DNA of 64,000 nt from Niastella populi (GCF_002078015.1 NZ_LWBP01000067.1:124001-188000), one strand, 5' to 3'. Shown: positions 26,728-36,591, counted from the first letter of the stretch. Program-made: numbers and translations. The notes: generated by a model from the letters alone, not told the origin.

Positions 26728-28575
26728 ATGGAAAACGAGATCCCGACCAAATCAACCATCGAGCTGCTTATACAGCATATCAATGAAGCTGCCGTATTCA
26801 CCAATACCAGCTTCCTGATCGTTGCCTGCAATATTGCAGCGACTAACCTGTTCGGTTTCAGACTGAAAGATACCTCAGGCCTGAACATTTCCACACTGTC
26901 AATCAACGCCTCTTCTTCAAATAGCCAGTTCGCTTCCATTACAAACGGCGATTTTACCCAGGGAGTTATAGACTTTATAAACAATGACAAACAAAAGTTA
27001 GCATTGCAAATTACCAGGCATGCCATTGCGCCTGATACATCTGCCGGCGGTTATCTGTTTATTTACAAACCACTTGATATAGATCATGTAAATAAGGGAA
27101 CCGGCACTGCAAAAAGTTTCAGCTCCCTAAATAATACAGCAGCATTCACATCAGGTAACGGAAATTATTTCCGGCTCCACGACCAGCACGGTGATGCCAT
27201 GCTTATTTTCGACAATGAACTTACCTGCCTCGATGCCAATGCCGGCGCCTGCCGGTTAACAGGGTATAACAAAAAGGAATTGCTCACTATGTCCCTTGCC
27301 GATCTGATACATATAGATGAGGTACAACAACCAATGCCGGCAACCGCCCGGTTGAAGACGGGCGACAGCCTCATTTGGGAAAGAAAGATGCGCGCGAAGG
27401 ATGGTGCTGCCTGGTACGCGGCATTCACCCTGCAACCGATGCCCGACGGCCGTATAATTTCATTTGTAAACGACATTACCAGGCAAAAAAGAACCGAACT
27501 GGCATTACAGCAAAGTGAAGAAAGACACCGGTTGCTTTTTCAGCAAAGTCCATTACCGATGTTTATAGTGGACCTTGAAACTTTTCATTTTCTCGATGTA
27601 AATGAAGCGGCGCTGATCTCATACGGCTATTCAAAAAAAGAGTTCCTTGCCTTACGCGCCCTCGATATCCGCCCGGCCGAAGAATTTGAAAAATTCTATT
27701 CCAAAGCACCTACTATAAGTTCAGGCTTTGTAAGCATGGGTTTATTCAGGCATATGAAAAAAGACGGTACCGTTATAGATGTGGAAGTGTATTCGCACGA
27801 TTTCCTTTACAATGAAAAGAAAGCCCGGCTGGTATTGGCCATCGATATTACCGATAAACTGGAAGCCACGAGGGAATTTCGCAAACATACGGCGCAACTG
27901 CGCGACCTGTCGGACCACCTTTTGAATATAAGAGAAACAGAACGTACCAATATTGCGCGGGAAATTCATGATGAACTGGGCCAGCAGTTGACCATATTAA
28001 AAATGGATGTTTCGTGGCTGCATCAGAAACTGCAAAAGTACGATGACGTTCTCCTGCTGCAAAAATCGGGCGATACGCTGAAGATGCTGAACGAAACCAT
28101 TAAAACGGTACGCCGTATTGCAACGGAATTGCGCCCCAGTATGCTCGACGATCTGGGCCTTATTGAAGCTATTGAGTGGCAAAGCAAGGAGTTTGAAAAA
28201 AGATCGGGCATAAAGATCACCTTCGAGCACACGATCGCGCATCTACCTGTATCCAATGCCATAGCCACTTCTTTGTTCAGGATCTACCAGGAGGCGCTGA
28301 CCAATATTGCGCGGCACGCCAATGCTAAAAATGTTTTTAGCAAACTGCAACTCGATAATAACGAGGTAATTCTAACAATACTCGACGATGGGATCGGTTT
28401 TGATCTGAATGCGCTTGGCAAAAAACAAACCCTTGGCCTGCTGGGCATGAAGGAACGCACCCTGATGATCGGCGGCCGGTTCAATATAAACAGCCAACCC
28501 GGCGAAGGCACAACCATAGTGGTAACTACCGCGGTTCAACCCGAAGAGCCGCCAAAATTGCAACCCGATCAATAA
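26728..28575 (+). CDS. Multi-PAS cytosolic histidine kinase (HisKA_3)
   Basis: Started at the ATG at 26728 (MENEIPTKST); the frame is open from a GTG at 26704. The 615-residue protein has an N-terminal PAS-like segment (about 10-120), a second PAS (about 145-255, LIFDNELTCLDANAGACRLT) and a third PAS (about 265-375, MFIVDLETFHFLDVNEAA). HisKA_3 follows with phospho-acceptor H414 in AREIHDELGQQL. The HATPase has NIARHANAKN, LDDGIGFD and TLGLLGMKER motifs. There are no membrane segments, so it senses an internal signal. A NarL-type regulator starts 115 nt downstream on the same strand and is the probable cognate regulator. Confidence 0.93.
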   Translation: MENEIPTKSTIELLIQHINEAAVFTNTSFLIVACNIAATNLFGFRLKDTSGLNISTLSINASSSNSQFASITNGDFTQGVIDFINNDKQKLALQITRHAIAPDTSAGGYLFIYKPLDIDHVNKGTGTAKSFSSLNNTAAFTSGNGNYFRLHDQHGDAMLIFDNELTCLDANAGACRLTGYNKKELLTMSLADLIHIDEVQQPMPATARLKTGDSLIWERKMRAKDGAAWYAAFTLQPMPDGRIISFVNDITRQKRTELALQQSEERHRLLFQQSPLPMFIVDLETFHFLDVNEAALISYGYSKKEFLALRALDIRPAEEFEKFYSKAPTISSGFVSMGLFRHMKKDGTVIDVEVYSHDFLYNEKKARLVLAIDITDKLEATREFRKHTAQLRDLSDHLLNIRETERTNIAREIHDELGQQLTILKMDVSWLHQKLQKYDDVLLLQKSGDTLKMLNETIKTVRRIATELRPSMLDDLGLIEAIEWQSKEFEKRSGIKITFEHTIAHLPVSNAIATSLFRIYQEALTNIARHANAKNVFSKLQLDNNEVILTILDDGIGFDLNALGKKQTLGLLGMKERTLMIGGRFNINSQPGEGTTIVVTTAVQPEEPPKLQPDQ

Positions 28576-28689
28576 ATGAACAGATAATCCGTTTATGATA
28601 ACAGTAACCTATTAATCAACGAAATTTTAATTTTTAACCGCCCGCTAAAAAAACCAGGGGCATAAAAAGATTGAGAAATAACCCCAACC

Positions 28690-29319
28690 ATGAAAGTGCT
28701 CGTTGCCGATGATCATGCCATAGTTCGCAAGGGATTAAAACAGATCTTATTGGATGAATATCCGTTTGGCGAAATTGAAGAATGCGCCAGTGCGGAAGAA
28801 TTGGTGCAGAAAGCCAATGATGGCAAATGGGATGTAATCATCAGTGATATTTCAATGCCCGGCCGTAGCGGGCTGGAAGCATTACACCAGATCAGGATCA
28901 CGCACCCCCGCCTGCCGGTACTTATTTTAAGCATGCATCCTGAAGAGCAATATGCTATTCGCGCATTGAAAGCCGGTGCAAGCGGTTACTGCAGTAAAGA
29001 CCTGGCGCATGAAGAACTGGTGAATGCGGTAAGAAGGGTGTTAACCGGCAAGAAATATATCACTCCCTCACTGGCTGAAACCCTGGCCACACAACTTGAA
29101 GATGAAAGCCAGCCTGAACCATATAAACGTCTTTCCGACAGGGAATTTGATGTATTCAGGTTACTTGCCAGGGGTAAATCGGTTTCGGAAATAGCAGATA
29201 CCCTATCATTGAGCACTACCACCATCAGTACTTACCGGGCGCGAATACTGGCTAAAATGAGCTTTAAAACAAATGCCGACCTCATAAGGTATGCGCTGGA
29301 AAAAAAGCTCATCGAATAA
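28690..29319 (+). CDS. NarL/FixJ-family response regulator
   Basis: A 209-residue regulator. The receiver (1-120) has D7-D8 (VADDHA), phospho-acceptor D53 in VIISDISMPG and a lysine in GYCSKDLAHE. A LuxR/GerE helix-turn-helix follows (about 143-205): LSDREFDVFRLLARGKSVSE then IADTLSLSTTTISTYRARIL. It directly follows the PAS/HisKA_3 kinase gene, the usual partner class, so the two probably form a two-component system. Targets are unknown. Confidence 0.94.
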   Translation: MKVLVADDHAIVRKGLKQILLDEYPFGEIEECASAEELVQKANDGKWDVIISDISMPGRSGLEALHQIRITHPRLPVLILSMHPEEQYAIRALKAGASGYCSKDLAHEELVNAVRRVLTGKKYITPSLAETLATQLEDESQPEPYKRLSDREFDVFRLLARGKSVSEIADTLSLSTTTISTYRARILAKMSFKTNADLIRYALEKKLIE

Positions 29320-29526
29320 AACTACCGGTTGTTAGTGTTGCAATGGAATGATAATCAAAATAGATAAAAAATAAAACAGACGCTTATTGAAATAAATGTT
29401 TACCTAACACGCTTACAATAAGTTCCATCGTTGCGGTCGTTGTCGACTTTATACTACAAGGCATCCTGATTAACGATTACAAAATAAACATATATACCAC
29501 TATTTATTAGAAGTATGCTAATATGT

Positions 29527-29534
29527 TAAATTTG
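29527..29534 (+). promoter_or_regulatory. Candidate -7 box of the receiver-only gene
   Basis: TAAATTTG matches TAnnTTTG 18 nt before the ATG at 29552. A convincing -33 TTTG element was not identified. Confidence 0.4.
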
Positions 29535-29551
29535 ATAGAAAGTTGCTGGCT

Positions 29552-29941
29552 ATGCCTGGAAGTAAATTAACTGTGCTGGTAGTTGACGATTCAGTCATGT
29601 TCAGACAACGGGTTATTTGCTTACTTAACGATCGTAACCTTAATCCTGTTTTACAAGCCTGCAATTACGAGGAAGCCGTTAACTGGCTTCTGCAAACAGA
29701 AGTACATTTAGCATTACTCGATATCAGTATGCCCGGCAAAAATGGTATCGAGTTATTGAAACTGATCCGATGCAGGTATCCCGGTACCAAAGTATGGATG
29801 ATCAGTAATCACGCCGATGAATATTATAAACAGCTTTGCCTGTCGACCGGCGCCGATTACTTTTTTGATAAATCTCTTGATTTTGAAGAAATCGAAAACA
29901 GGACGAGTATGATATGTAACGAAATACAAAATCAGAACTAA
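29552..29941 (+). CDS. Single-domain response regulator
   Basis: A 129-residue receiver-only protein, started at the ATG at 29552 (MPGSKLTVLVVDDSVMF); an upstream TTG adds three residues. The acidic pair is D12-D13, the phospho-acceptor D57 in ALLDISMPG, and the lysine K107 in YFFDKSLD. No output domain follows. The downstream multi-PAS kinase gene begins 50 nt later on the same strand, so the two are likely co-transcribed, with the receiver perhaps acting as a phosphate sink or input regulator for that kinase. Confidence 0.9.
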   Translation: MPGSKLTVLVVDDSVMFRQRVICLLNDRNLNPVLQACNYEEAVNWLLQTEVHLALLDISMPGKNGIELLKLIRCRYPGTKVWMISNHADEYYKQLCLSTGADYFFDKSLDFEEIENRTSMICNEIQNQN

Positions 29942-29991
29942 TCAAAAACCCTTCATTGGTTACAAGGTGAAAACTTAAACCCGTCGCCCGT

Positions 29992-32112
29992 ATGACTAAA
30001 GAAGACCAACCAGCAATTGTAGATTCTTTTGAAGACTGTTATTTTGCCGTTATCAACGAAAACGGTTTAATTCATTTTGCCAACGAACAGTTGGTGAACT
30101 GTCTTCATATTGAAAATGATTCCACCGCCAAAAACCTGTTCTTTAAATATATTTCGCCATTAGGCTCGGGGCAGTTAAAAGCCGCCTTGCAGAAAGCCGG
30201 GTTCGCAGCCAATCCATCGCGGCTCAATATGAACCTGCTGAACAGTTCAGTACACAAGGCAAACTGGCAAATTGCCAAACTGAAAACCAACGGCGATATG
30301 CAGAACCTGTTCATCTGCATAGGACATGAAACGGGAAATGAAAAACCAGAAAGCGCCACAGTCACAGGCATTCTTGTAATGGATGGCGTAGGAAATGTAG
30401 TAGACGCTAACGAAAAGGCTGCCGCATTATTAAACACCGATCCCGAAAGTCTGCTGAACAACGCACAACTGGCCGACTTTTGCAGTCCCTTAAAAATATT
30501 TACAGATCCAATCTCATTTGAAAACACCCCACCTATGAAAACCCTGCTTTCAGGTAAGGCATATGAGCAGGTGATTGAAATGCAGGCAGGATGCCCTGAA
30601 AGCAAATGGTTACACTTTATTTTTTATCCTCTCTTTGATGACACCCGTTCCGTACCCTTTTCTTTTGTTACGCTTATAAAAGAGCTGCCCTGGCAAAAAG
30701 TAACAGAAACACCGGACAACAACCTGTTCCGGAAAGAATTTCTGAACAACACGTCAGCCATGACCTGGCTGATAGATGACCAGGAGAATCTGATCTTCGC
30801 CAACCCGGCCTTTATGCGGTTCCTTGGGTTGAAAGAAAGCGACATCAACAAAAAAGCGGTGGAGGCAATACCGCCCTTCTTTACCGCCATATTTGAGAAA
30901 GAGCACCGCAAGGTGCTTGAAACAGGCGTTGCGCATAAAAAGGTGCATAAACATGCACTGGCCGACGGCACCACGCTGTATTTCCTGGTGAATATTTTTC
31001 CGGTTCCCAACAGCTCCAATAAACCATTGCTCGGTGGTGAAGCTACCGACATTACCCATGGCTATAATATACATGAGGAAATTGCCAATGCCAATGAACG
31101 CCTCATTCGCTTAACCCAGGTAAGCACCGAAGCCGTATGGGAATGGGACCTGCAAACCGATCAGTTCTTTCGCAGCAAAGCGCTGATAGAACTTATTGGC
31201 AGCAACGAGAAAGAAACCAAAGGCTTTTCGTGGTGGCGTAACCGCATTCATCCCGACGACCGCGAGCGGGTAGAGTTACATGTAAATAACGTGATGCATA
31301 ACAAACTCTCCAGCTGGCAGTGGGAATACCGGTTCAAATACATCAACGGTTCTTACCGCACCGTGCGCGACCGCGGTATTGTCGTTTACGAGAACGACAA
31401 ACCGGTAAAGATCATCGGTTCCCTGCTCGATCTTACCGAAATAAAGGAACTGGAAAACCAGTTGATACAGGAAAAGATCAAACACCAGAAGGAGATCGCA
31501 AAGTCGATCATCGATACCCGGGAAAAAGAACGCACCCGGCTTGGACAGGAGCTGCACGACAATATAAACCAGCTGTTGCTGGTTGCCAAACTGTATATGG
31601 GACTGTTGAAACCTTCCGAAGCAGGGAATAAAGTAATAGCGAAAAAAGTGGTTGATTCGCTCGACATGGCCATTGCAGATATTCAGGCCATCTCACGCGA
31701 AATGGTGCTGCCGAAACTAAAAGAAAAAACACTGGCCGATAGCATCAGGCAAATGGTGAAAGACATAAAAATGACCTGTAAGTTCAAGGTTAAATTCCTG
31801 TACGATAAACAGGAATGCGAAGGTATTTCCGAAGGAAAAAAAATAGCCCTGTACAGGATCGCTCAGGAACAATTAAAGAATATCATTCAATACAGTAAGG
31901 CCACCAATGTTCTTATTCAGCTACAATACAATGCCGATACCGTTGAGCTTACCGTGCAGGACGACGGCGCCGGCTTCGACCCATTGAAGAGAACAAAAGG
32001 AATTGGTTTACGAAATATTTACGACAGAACATTACTGTACAATGGCAGGGTAGAATTAAATTCCGCGCCAGGTAACGGCTGCCAGTTAAAAATAATCATT
32101 CCCAAATGTTGA
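29992..32112 (+). CDS. Multi-PAS cytosolic histidine kinase (HisKA_3)
   Basis: A 706-residue kinase with no membrane segment. Four PAS-like modules can be read: about 10-115, 125-235, 248-360 (TWLIDDQENLIFANPAFMRF), and a PAS_3/PAC module about 375-490 (WEYRFKYINGSYRTVRDRG). HisKA_3 has phospho-acceptor H522 in GQELHDNINQLL. The HATPase carries EQLKNIIQYSKAT, QDDGAGFD and KGIGLRNI. The dimerisation sequence is close to the kinase at 17.3 kb (ELHDNINQ in both), suggesting paralogy. It follows a receiver-only gene; no DNA-binding regulator is immediately downstream. Confidence 0.92.
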   Translation: MTKEDQPAIVDSFEDCYFAVINENGLIHFANEQLVNCLHIENDSTAKNLFFKYISPLGSGQLKAALQKAGFAANPSRLNMNLLNSSVHKANWQIAKLKTNGDMQNLFICIGHETGNEKPESATVTGILVMDGVGNVVDANEKAAALLNTDPESLLNNAQLADFCSPLKIFTDPISFENTPPMKTLLSGKAYEQVIEMQAGCPESKWLHFIFYPLFDDTRSVPFSFVTLIKELPWQKVTETPDNNLFRKEFLNNTSAMTWLIDDQENLIFANPAFMRFLGLKESDINKKAVEAIPPFFTAIFEKEHRKVLETGVAHKKVHKHALADGTTLYFLVNIFPVPNSSNKPLLGGEATDITHGYNIHEEIANANERLIRLTQVSTEAVWEWDLQTDQFFRSKALIELIGSNEKETKGFSWWRNRIHPDDRERVELHVNNVMHNKLSSWQWEYRFKYINGSYRTVRDRGIVVYENDKPVKIIGSLLDLTEIKELENQLIQEKIKHQKEIAKSIIDTREKERTRLGQELHDNINQLLLVAKLYMGLLKPSEAGNKVIAKKVVDSLDMAIADIQAISREMVLPKLKEKTLADSIRQMVKDIKMTCKFKVKFLYDKQECEGISEGKKIALYRIAQEQLKNIIQYSKATNVLIQLQYNADTVELTVQDDGAGFDPLKRTKGIGLRNIYDRTLLYNGRVELNSAPGNGCQLKIIIPKC

Positions 32113-32251
32113 TGTAAGCGCATTTTAATCCTCCCCTGTTTTATAGTTCAAGCTGCCTGATGGTGGCTTTTACTTTTTTATACCGGTTCACTTAAAATAG
32201 TTAACTTAAGTTACCGGAAACAATGCACCCGCGACCATTAACTCTTTGCTT

Positions 32252-33001
32252 ATGCAATTACAGATCATTAAAACAACTTCAGCAGACATTAAAGACTTTC
32301 GCAAGTTGTTCCTGCATGAGAACAACTTTCAGTTCGTATTCGATAAATGTCATTATTATGGCTGGGCCGATGCCTATATCTTCATGGCCGACGGCACAAC
32401 TATCGGTTATGGAGCGGTGTGGGGAACCGATAAAAGAGAAGACCGCGATACCATTTTTGAGTTTTATCTATTACCGCCATACAGAAAACACAACAGTTCC
32501 ATCTTTCACCAGTTCATTACAGCTTCCGGACCAAAACTTATCGAATGCCAGAGTAACGACAAACAGCTGACCGGCATGTTGTATGAATTTGGAAAGAACA
32601 TCTATGCCGAAGCCATTTTATTCGAAGAACATGTTAAAACCAGTTTGCATATACCCGGTGTACAGTTTGGTAAAAGGCCCCCGCAGGACGACAACCCCGT
32701 TCATTTTGAAGGATACTACCTGATGCAAAACGGAGAATTGGTTGCCAATGGCGGTTTTCTTATCAATTATAATTTTCCATATGCAGATATTTATATGGAT
32801 GTAAAAGAAGACTGCCGGCAGCAGGGGCTCGGCAGTTTAATGGTTCAGGAACTGAAAAAAGAGATCTACCGCATGGGGCGGGTGCCTGCAGCCCGCTGCG
32901 GCATCAATAACAACGCTTCAAAAGCCACTTTAATAAAAGCGGGGCTGCAACCCTGCGGCTTCCGGCTGAAAGGCGAAATAAAAAATAGCGGCGCCCTTTA
33001 A
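32252..33001 (+). CDS. GNAT-family N-acetyltransferase
   Basis: A 249-residue protein starting at the ATG at 32252 (MQLQIIKTTSADIKDF). The C-terminal half contains the acetyl-CoA binding loop DCRQQGLGSLMVQEL (Q-x-x-G-x-G/A pattern, about residues 187-201) after a beta strand YADIYMDV, and NNNASKATLIKAGLQPCGF at the end, both typical of GNAT enzymes. The N-terminal half looks like a degenerate second GNAT-like domain. The substrate is unknown. Its stop overlaps the end of the AHSA1 remnant on the opposite strand. Confidence 0.85.
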   Translation: MQLQIIKTTSADIKDFRKLFLHENNFQFVFDKCHYYGWADAYIFMADGTTIGYGAVWGTDKREDRDTIFEFYLLPPYRKHNSSIFHQFITASGPKLIECQSNDKQLTGMLYEFGKNIYAEAILFEEHVKTSLHIPGVQFGKRPPQDDNPVHFEGYYLMQNGELVANGGFLINYNFPYADIYMDVKEDCRQQGLGSLMVQELKKEIYRMGRVPAARCGINNNASKATLIKAGLQPCGFRLKGEIKNSGAL

Positions 33002-33215
33002 ACACTTACGTTTTCAGCATACTTCTTTAACGAAGTGCCAATGATGCTCGTAGAGCCCTGTTCGAAATTCTTTTTATCGAAGTCGGGATTACTCATCGGG
33101 AAAGTTTCGAGGCCTTCGTGTGTTAACTTAAGCCGGGTGGTTACCATGGTTACATCCCGGTCATGTAACCAACTGGTTGAAAATATATACGTAACCTGCT
33201 GGTACTCAAAATTAT
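32998..33215 (-). pseudogene. Remnant of an AHSA1/SRPBCC-domain gene
   Basis: The minus strand encodes, ending at a TAA at 32998-33000, a segment reading VTTRLKLTHEGLETFP and then FDKKNFEQGSTSIIGTSLKK. This is the characteristic C-terminal helix region of AHSA1-like SRPBCC proteins. The only in-frame ATG (33145-33147) gives 49 residues, about a third of the family length. Upstream the frame continues to about 33215 with weaker resemblance and then loses similarity before the AraC gene. It is best read as a 5'-truncated, decayed gene; a functional short protein is unlikely. Confidence 0.7.
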
Positions 33216-33331
33216 TTTTGAACTTTTCTCTGCCTCCGGTCTTTCCGCCGTTCCGGCGTGAAAAATGTGTACTTTGTTCCCGAACTTAAAATGAACTGAT
33301 TTGTAGATTTGTAACGAAAATCCGGGTCAAT

Positions 33332-34102
33332 ATGGAACAGTTCCTTCCCTCGCCTGTATTGCAGCCATATATAAAATGTTTCCGGTTCATTGAAAGTGAA
33401 CACGGCATGGTCAACCGGATCCTGCCCGATACCTCCATTATAATAGCCTTCAGGCTGCGGGGAAATGTTTCTTATTCGGAAAATGGCCTTACACGGGAGT
33501 TTCCGCAAACCACCATTTCGGGCATCAGGGATTGCAGCCGCATTGTAGATTATGAGCAGGGCGCAAGCAACCTGCTGGTTGTTTTTAATGAAGGCGGGGC
33601 GGCCGCTTTTTTCAGGGAACCGATGCATGAACTCGGCAGCATCAGCATTTCGCTCGATCATCTTATTGCCCGTTCTAAAGTGAACGCCATTGAAGAAGAA
33701 CTGGCGGCAGCCGGCAATAACAACCAGCGCATATTCATCATAGAGCGTTTCCTGCTTTCGGAATTGAAAAGAAAAGAACCCGATCACCTGGTGCGGGAAG
33801 CTATTCAGCAGATAAAATTGTTGAAGGGAGATATTAAAATAAAAGAGTTGCTTACCAGTTTGCCAATCAGCCGCGATCCGTTTGAGAAACGCTTCAGAAA
33901 AATTACCGGCACTACACCAAAACATTTTGCCGCTATCGTTCGGTTGAAGAACATGATCGAAAATTACAGCGGCGCGGTGAGTTTAACTGAAGCTGCCTAT
34001 TCGGCCGGCTATTACGATCAGGCACACTTTATAAAGGATTTCAGGTCGTTTACCGGACAAACGCCGCATGATTTTTTTAAAACGCCCCAAATACCAATGT
34101 GA
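33332..34102 (+). CDS. AraC-family transcriptional regulator
   Basis: A 256-residue regulator. The N-terminal half (LPSPVLQPYIKCFRFIESEH) is the small beta-barrel sensor type common in Bacteroidota AraC proteins. The C-terminal HTH_18/AraC domain (about 150-250) contains IKIKELLTSLPISRDPFEKR followed by FRKITGTTPKHFAAIVRL, and SLTEAAYSAGYYDQAHFIKD then FRSFTGQTPHDF, which is the standard second-helix signature. The ligand and targets are unknown. The stop codon TGA (34100-34102) sits in the first octamer of a repeat array. Confidence 0.92.
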   Translation: MEQFLPSPVLQPYIKCFRFIESEHGMVNRILPDTSIIIAFRLRGNVSYSENGLTREFPQTTISGIRDCSRIVDYEQGASNLLVVFNEGGAAAFFREPMHELGSISISLDHLIARSKVNAIEEELAAAGNNNQRIFIIERFLLSELKRKEPDHLVREAIQQIKLLKGDIKIKELLTSLPISRDPFEKRFRKITGTTPKHFAAIVRLKNMIENYSGAVSLTEAAYSAGYYDQAHFIKDFRSFTGQTPHDFFKTPQIPM

Positions 34103-34227
34103 TAATTCGATAATGTGATACTTTGATAATGGAATACCTCTCGAAATGTGTGAGGTTTAACAAATTGCGTGAGTCGGCCATTAAAGCATTAGCATATTAG
34201 CTAATTATCACATTATCACATTGAATT
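34098..34227. repeat. Inverted octamer arrays
   Basis: Octamers TGTGATAA, TTCGATAA, TGTGATAC, TTTGATAA, TGGAATAC (34098-34137) include the AraC stop codon. ATTAAAGC, ATTAGCAT, ATTAGCTA, ATTATCAC, ATTATCAC, ATTGAATT (34180-34227) carry the reverse-complement word. The period is 8 nt in both arms. Confidence 0.8.
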
Positions 34228-34264
34228 AAGCAACGTTACCAACCTATTTGGGGTCAATTGCCTT

Positions 34265-36289
34265 ATGCTTATGAGATTCCCTGGTTTGGCTTTACTTATC
34301 TTATTGTGTACCCGCCTTACGGCGCAAAACTGCACTACACTCGGTCAAACGCCTGGTACGGCTTTTCCTGTTTGTGGTTTGCAAACCTTCACCCAGTCAA
34401 ATGTACCCATTTGCCAGAGTCATATTCTTTCAGTTCCCGGCTGCGAAAATGATGGCGCTGCCTATGCCGATAAAAATCCATTCTGGTACCGCTTTACCTG
34501 TTACCAAACCGGCACCTTGGGTTTTCTGATAACGCCCAACGACATGGGCGACGATTACGACTGGATGTTATACGACATCACCGGTCGCAATGCCGAAGAA
34601 GTTTTTACCAATAAATCACTTATCGTTACCGGTAACTGGGCGGGCACTTTTGGCGCAACCGGGGCCTCTGCATCGGGTGTAAATCACATCCAATGCGCTT
34701 CCGACCCGGCACAAAACCTCAACTCGTTCAGTGCCATGCCCACCATTCAGCAGGGACATCAATATCTGTTGCTGATAAGCCATTTCACCAATTCACAAAG
34801 CGGTTACAAATTATCATTTGGCGGCGGTACCGGTGTTATTACCGATCCGTTGCAACCCGGTATAAAAAACGGCTGGGCCGGTTGCGGCGGCGTTACGGTA
34901 ACGCTGGTGATGAACAAAAAAATAAAATGTAACAGTCTTGCCGGCAACGGCAGCGACTTTACTTTATCATCCACAGCGGCATCTATTGTTGCTGCTACCG
35001 GTGTTGGCTGCAGCAACAGTTTCGATATGGATACCATAGTGCTTACCATGAGCAATGCATTACCGCCGGGTGGTTATACAGTGAGTGTGAAGAACGGATC
35101 AGACGGGAATACGCTGCTCGATCATTGTAACAACAGCGTACCTGTTGGCAATAACTTTGCATTCGTTGTAACGCCGGTGCAGCCAACGCCCATGGACAGC
35201 ATTAAACCGGTTGGCTGTGCGCCCGATAAACTGGAACTTGTTTTCAGCAGGCCCATCAACTGTAATTCGATCGCCGCCAATGGCAGCGATTTCCGGGTAA
35301 CCGGTTCTACCCCCATCACCGTAACCGGCGCCAGCGGCAATTGCGTAAATGGCGCAACTACTTCCATCGTGGTTCAGCTTTCGGCGCCTATACAATCGGC
35401 AGGTAATTACCAGATCGTTTTACAACCCGGCACTGATGGCAATACCATCATCGATGAATGCGGCCAGCAAACACCTGCCGGCGCTGCCCTGCCCTTTGCA
35501 ACCGCCGATACCGTAAATGCCGGTTTCACTTATCAACTTCACTATGGCTGTAAAGCCGATACGCTTCACTTCGCTCACCCCGGCGCCAATAGCGTAAACC
35601 AGTGGAACTGGGATTTTGATGGCATTGGCAACAGCACCTTGCAGAACCCCACCTGGATCTTCACCAAATTTGGCCCGAAACTGATAAAACTCACCGTATC
35701 GAACGGGGTTTGTAAAGACAGTATTGCCACTACCGTTTTACTCGATAATGAACTGAAAGCAAACTTTAAATTTCCTGAGATCCTATGCCCGGAAGACAAA
35801 GCCGTATTCACTGATAGCAGTATAGGAAAAATAGTTTCGTGGAACTGGGACTTCGGCAACGGCAATTACAGTTCATTGCAGAACCCGTTGCCCGAAACCT
35901 ATCCGATTGTTACATCCGGAAGGTCGAAAATGTATACCATCAGGCTCATCGTTCAAAACAATCTCAACTGCCACGATACGGTTGCCCATCAGATGAAAGT
36001 GGTGAACAGTTGTTTCATTGCGGTTCCTAATGGTTTTACGCCTAATGGCGATGGAAAGAATGACTTTTTGTACCCGCTTAATGCATGGAAGGCCATCAAC
36101 CTCGAATTCTTCATTTATAACCGGTACGGACAAGTTGTATTTCGTACAACCGACTGGACGCGGCAATGGGATGGGCGCATAAACGGACAGCTTCAATCAA
36201 CCGGCGTATATGTTTGGATGCTTAGGTACACATTGATCGATACGGGAGAAAAAGTGTTCAAAAGGGGAACAACCGTGCTTATCCGGTAG
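34265..36289 (+). CDS. PKD-domain protein with T9SS type B (gliding) C-terminal domain
   Basis: A 674-residue secreted protein. A signal peptide (MLMRFPGLALLILLCTRLTA) precedes a cysteine-containing N-terminal domain. Two tandem Ig-like repeats follow (about 205-305 and 312-412) sharing NSLAGNGSDFTL / NSIAANGSDFRV and GSDGNTLLD / GTDGNTIID. PKD-like units contain NQWNWDFDGIGN and VSWNWDFGNGN. The C-terminal 90 residues carry the gliding-motility-associated signature VPNGFTPNGDGKNDFL and FFIYNRYGQVVF, directing export by the type IX system. It is probably a cell-surface or secreted adhesin-like protein. An in-frame ATG at 34271 is an equally possible start. Confidence 0.88.
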   Translation: MLMRFPGLALLILLCTRLTAQNCTTLGQTPGTAFPVCGLQTFTQSNVPICQSHILSVPGCENDGAAYADKNPFWYRFTCYQTGTLGFLITPNDMGDDYDWMLYDITGRNAEEVFTNKSLIVTGNWAGTFGATGASASGVNHIQCASDPAQNLNSFSAMPTIQQGHQYLLLISHFTNSQSGYKLSFGGGTGVITDPLQPGIKNGWAGCGGVTVTLVMNKKIKCNSLAGNGSDFTLSSTAASIVAATGVGCSNSFDMDTIVLTMSNALPPGGYTVSVKNGSDGNTLLDHCNNSVPVGNNFAFVVTPVQPTPMDSIKPVGCAPDKLELVFSRPINCNSIAANGSDFRVTGSTPITVTGASGNCVNGATTSIVVQLSAPIQSAGNYQIVLQPGTDGNTIIDECGQQTPAGAALPFATADTVNAGFTYQLHYGCKADTLHFAHPGANSVNQWNWDFDGIGNSTLQNPTWIFTKFGPKLIKLTVSNGVCKDSIATTVLLDNELKANFKFPEILCPEDKAVFTDSSIGKIVSWNWDFGNGNYSSLQNPLPETYPIVTSGRSKMYTIRLIVQNNLNCHDTVAHQMKVVNSCFIAVPNGFTPNGDGKNDFLYPLNAWKAINLEFFIYNRYGQVVFRTTDWTRQWDGRINGQLQSTGVYVWMLRYTLIDTGEKVFKRGTTVLIR

Positions 36290-36591
36290 CGGGGGGGTAA
36301 ATATAAGTGTACAAAGGACAATCTTCGTATAAAGAAAGTTATTTTTATTTATTGTGTAAAACCCCGAAAAAAATTATTCACGCGGCATTTATTTGCTGAA
36401 TATCAAAGCCGGCGGCGCACCTGTGGGCTGAAATGCAAAAGGTTTTACTATTCCCTTGCACTGGTGATGCAAAGTTATTATCTTCCGCTTGCAAAATTTA
36501 CCCTAAAAGTGCAATTACCTGCCCCTACCTGGCGTTATGGTAGATATCCATGTAATGGATTGAAGTGCAAGGTACCGTACAAACCACAAAC
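36290..36591. other. Intergenic region without a recognisable element
   Basis: AT-rich spacer between two same-strand genes. It starts with a G-run just after the stop codon. No terminator hairpin, array or ORF is supported; promoter elements of the next gene are presumably here. Confidence 0.35.

Noticed and set aside
33212-33925. 237-residue minus-strand frame opposite the AraC gene
   Set aside because: It is the antisense shadow of the AraC coding sequence, which has strong motifs on the + strand.
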